NCBI GenBank assembly: GCA_023457435.1
Contig: JAEWLS010000015.1
Span: 86,131 to 150,130, forward strand
Length of the DNA: 64,000 nucleotides
Direction: 5' to 3'
Origin: Pseudomonadota bacterium
GTDB lineage: Bacteria; Pseudomonadota; Alphaproteobacteria; Rhizobiales; Rhizobiaceae
The position numbers were made by a program, and so were the translations under genes. The notes beneath the pieces were generated by a model. That model had not been told where the DNA came from. It did no database searches and saw only the letters and a program-made list of their open reading frames with translations. This document shows positions 63,491 to 64,000 of the stretch, piece after piece. How positions within the stretch are numbered: the first letter of the stretch is position 1; each line of letters starts with the position of its first letter.

Positions 63491-64000
63491 GCCCGGCGGC
63501 GGCCAGTGTGGCGGGCCCGCACCCGATCGGCGCCACGCCCGCCGCAGCGTCTGGCCATTGAGAAAGATCGCCCACGAAGAGTGGGAGGACGGGCGGCCGG
63601 TCGGTCGCTCGTAAGTTAGTGTATGTGCGGCCTTGCGGCCGCCCGTCCGGTGTTTTGCCCCGCGGCACGCCCCGGCAGGCCGGGCAGCGTGTGGTTCCGC
63701 AAGGCCCGGACGTCAGGGCTCAAGGCCCAGCCACGCTACCGATTGCGCAGCCCATCCGGCACCGGCCTTCGCCCGGATACCCGGTGCGCACCCGCCTCCC
63801 GTGCGAAGGCGGGGAGGATGATGCAGCAGGTCGGGAGGGTGTGGATAGAATCTCGCGAAAATCTTGCCGCTCCACGTCGTGCGTGGCTGGAACACTGCAG
63901 ATCGTGCGATGCTTTGCGGCCGACCGCTCCTCCCCCTCACTTGCGATTTCTAGCACTTAGCGTCGCTGCGCTTTGGCTAAGATGCTGAAATCGCTTTCTC
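63491..64000. other. Non-coding 510-base tail with several hairpins
   Basis: No convincing gene: the open frames show poor coding character and no ribosome sites. Besides the 13-bp inverted repeat it has GCACCGG/CCGGTGC (63759-63765 with 63781-63787) and CCCGCCT/AGGCGGG (63791-63797 with 63807-63813). The window ends before a next gene is visible. Confidence 0.5.
63587..63648. repeat. 13-bp perfect inverted repeat downstream of bphP
   Basis: GGACGGGCGGCCG (63587-63599) and CGGCCGCCCGTCC (63636-63648), 36-base loop, followed by GGTGTTTTGCCC. A smaller stem CCCAC-GAAGA-GTGGG lies just before it (63571-63585). Could be the 3' end of the bphP transcript or part of a structured RNA. Confidence 0.6.

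Noticed and set aside
63619..63988. Several overlapping 60-120 codon frames at the end of the window
   Set aside because: They overlap each other in different frames, have no ribosome sites and lie in a hairpin-rich region.

Overview
The window is a GC-rich, densely packed chromosomal segment of an alphaproteobacterium. It is most likely from the Hyphomicrobiales (Rhizobiales), near the Mesorhizobium/Phyllobacteriaceae grade. The assignment rests on content and order: ndvB/ndvA for cyclic beta-glucan; hupB-lon-clpX-clpP; rplM-rpsI; argC (short type), ctaA and DUF2842; bamE, CBP3-like chaperone, DUF177, plsX, fabH, ihfA and MerR; nrdR-ribD-ribE-ribH-nusB with glyA; ldtR with an L,D-transpeptidase; and hemB with RDD and bpt genes. 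I see no transposase, integrase, phage gene, rRNA or CRISPR array. One tRNA (Pro, anticodon GGG) is present.

Layout. 1-2232: end of the cyclic glucan synthase gene and its ABC exporter. 2320-7639: HU and the Lon/ClpX/ClpP proteolysis block, all on the minus strand. 7862-14279: metabolic and unknown genes: a secreted internal-repeat protein, an FAD amine oxidase, a P450, a cupin, O-acetylhomoserine sulfhydrylase, CoA-binding, VOC and thioesterase proteins. 14342-16092: rplM-rpsI behind a strong promoter and an attenuator-like hairpin, then a ParE-type toxin-antitoxin pair. 16097-19506: speB, argC, ctaA, DUF2842. 19510-28788: an exopolysaccharide locus with deacetylase, CelD-type acyltransferase, Wzz-like co-polymerase, Wza-like lipoprotein, GT4 glycosyltransferase, polyprenyl-phosphate hexose-1-phosphate transferase and Wzy/ligase. 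28885-34866: a MarR regulator, a 7TM-DISM histidine kinase with a single-domain response regulator, and divergently a lipoprotein plus outer-membrane barrel that look like a Slam (type XI secretion) cargo/translocon pair. 34920-48130: tRNA-Pro and the fatty-acid/phospholipid, bamE, H+-PPase, riboflavin/nusB and glyA blocks. 48292-53218: L,D-transpeptidase, ldtR, DUF6163, an HIBCH-like hydrolase, hemB. 53223-58328: accessory genes including a Ser/Thr kinase-universal stress fusion next to a metallophosphoesterase, and sthA. 58500-63490: RDD protein, bpt, an EamA transporter, and heme oxygenase overlapping a bacteriophytochrome kinase. The last 510 bases hold no convincing gene but contain strong inverted repeats.

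The most promising less-described system is the 29.4-34.9 kb island: a surface-lipoprotein/Slam-like pair behind an exact TTAA-N7-TTAA CtrA-type box, divergent from a sensor kinase and response regulator. Also notable are the Wzz protein with a degenerate tyrosine-kinase domain, the kinase-USP/phosphoesterase pair, the repeat protein at 7.9-8.6 kb, and the leader hairpin in front of rplM. All functional calls come from reading motifs and gene order; no database search was run.
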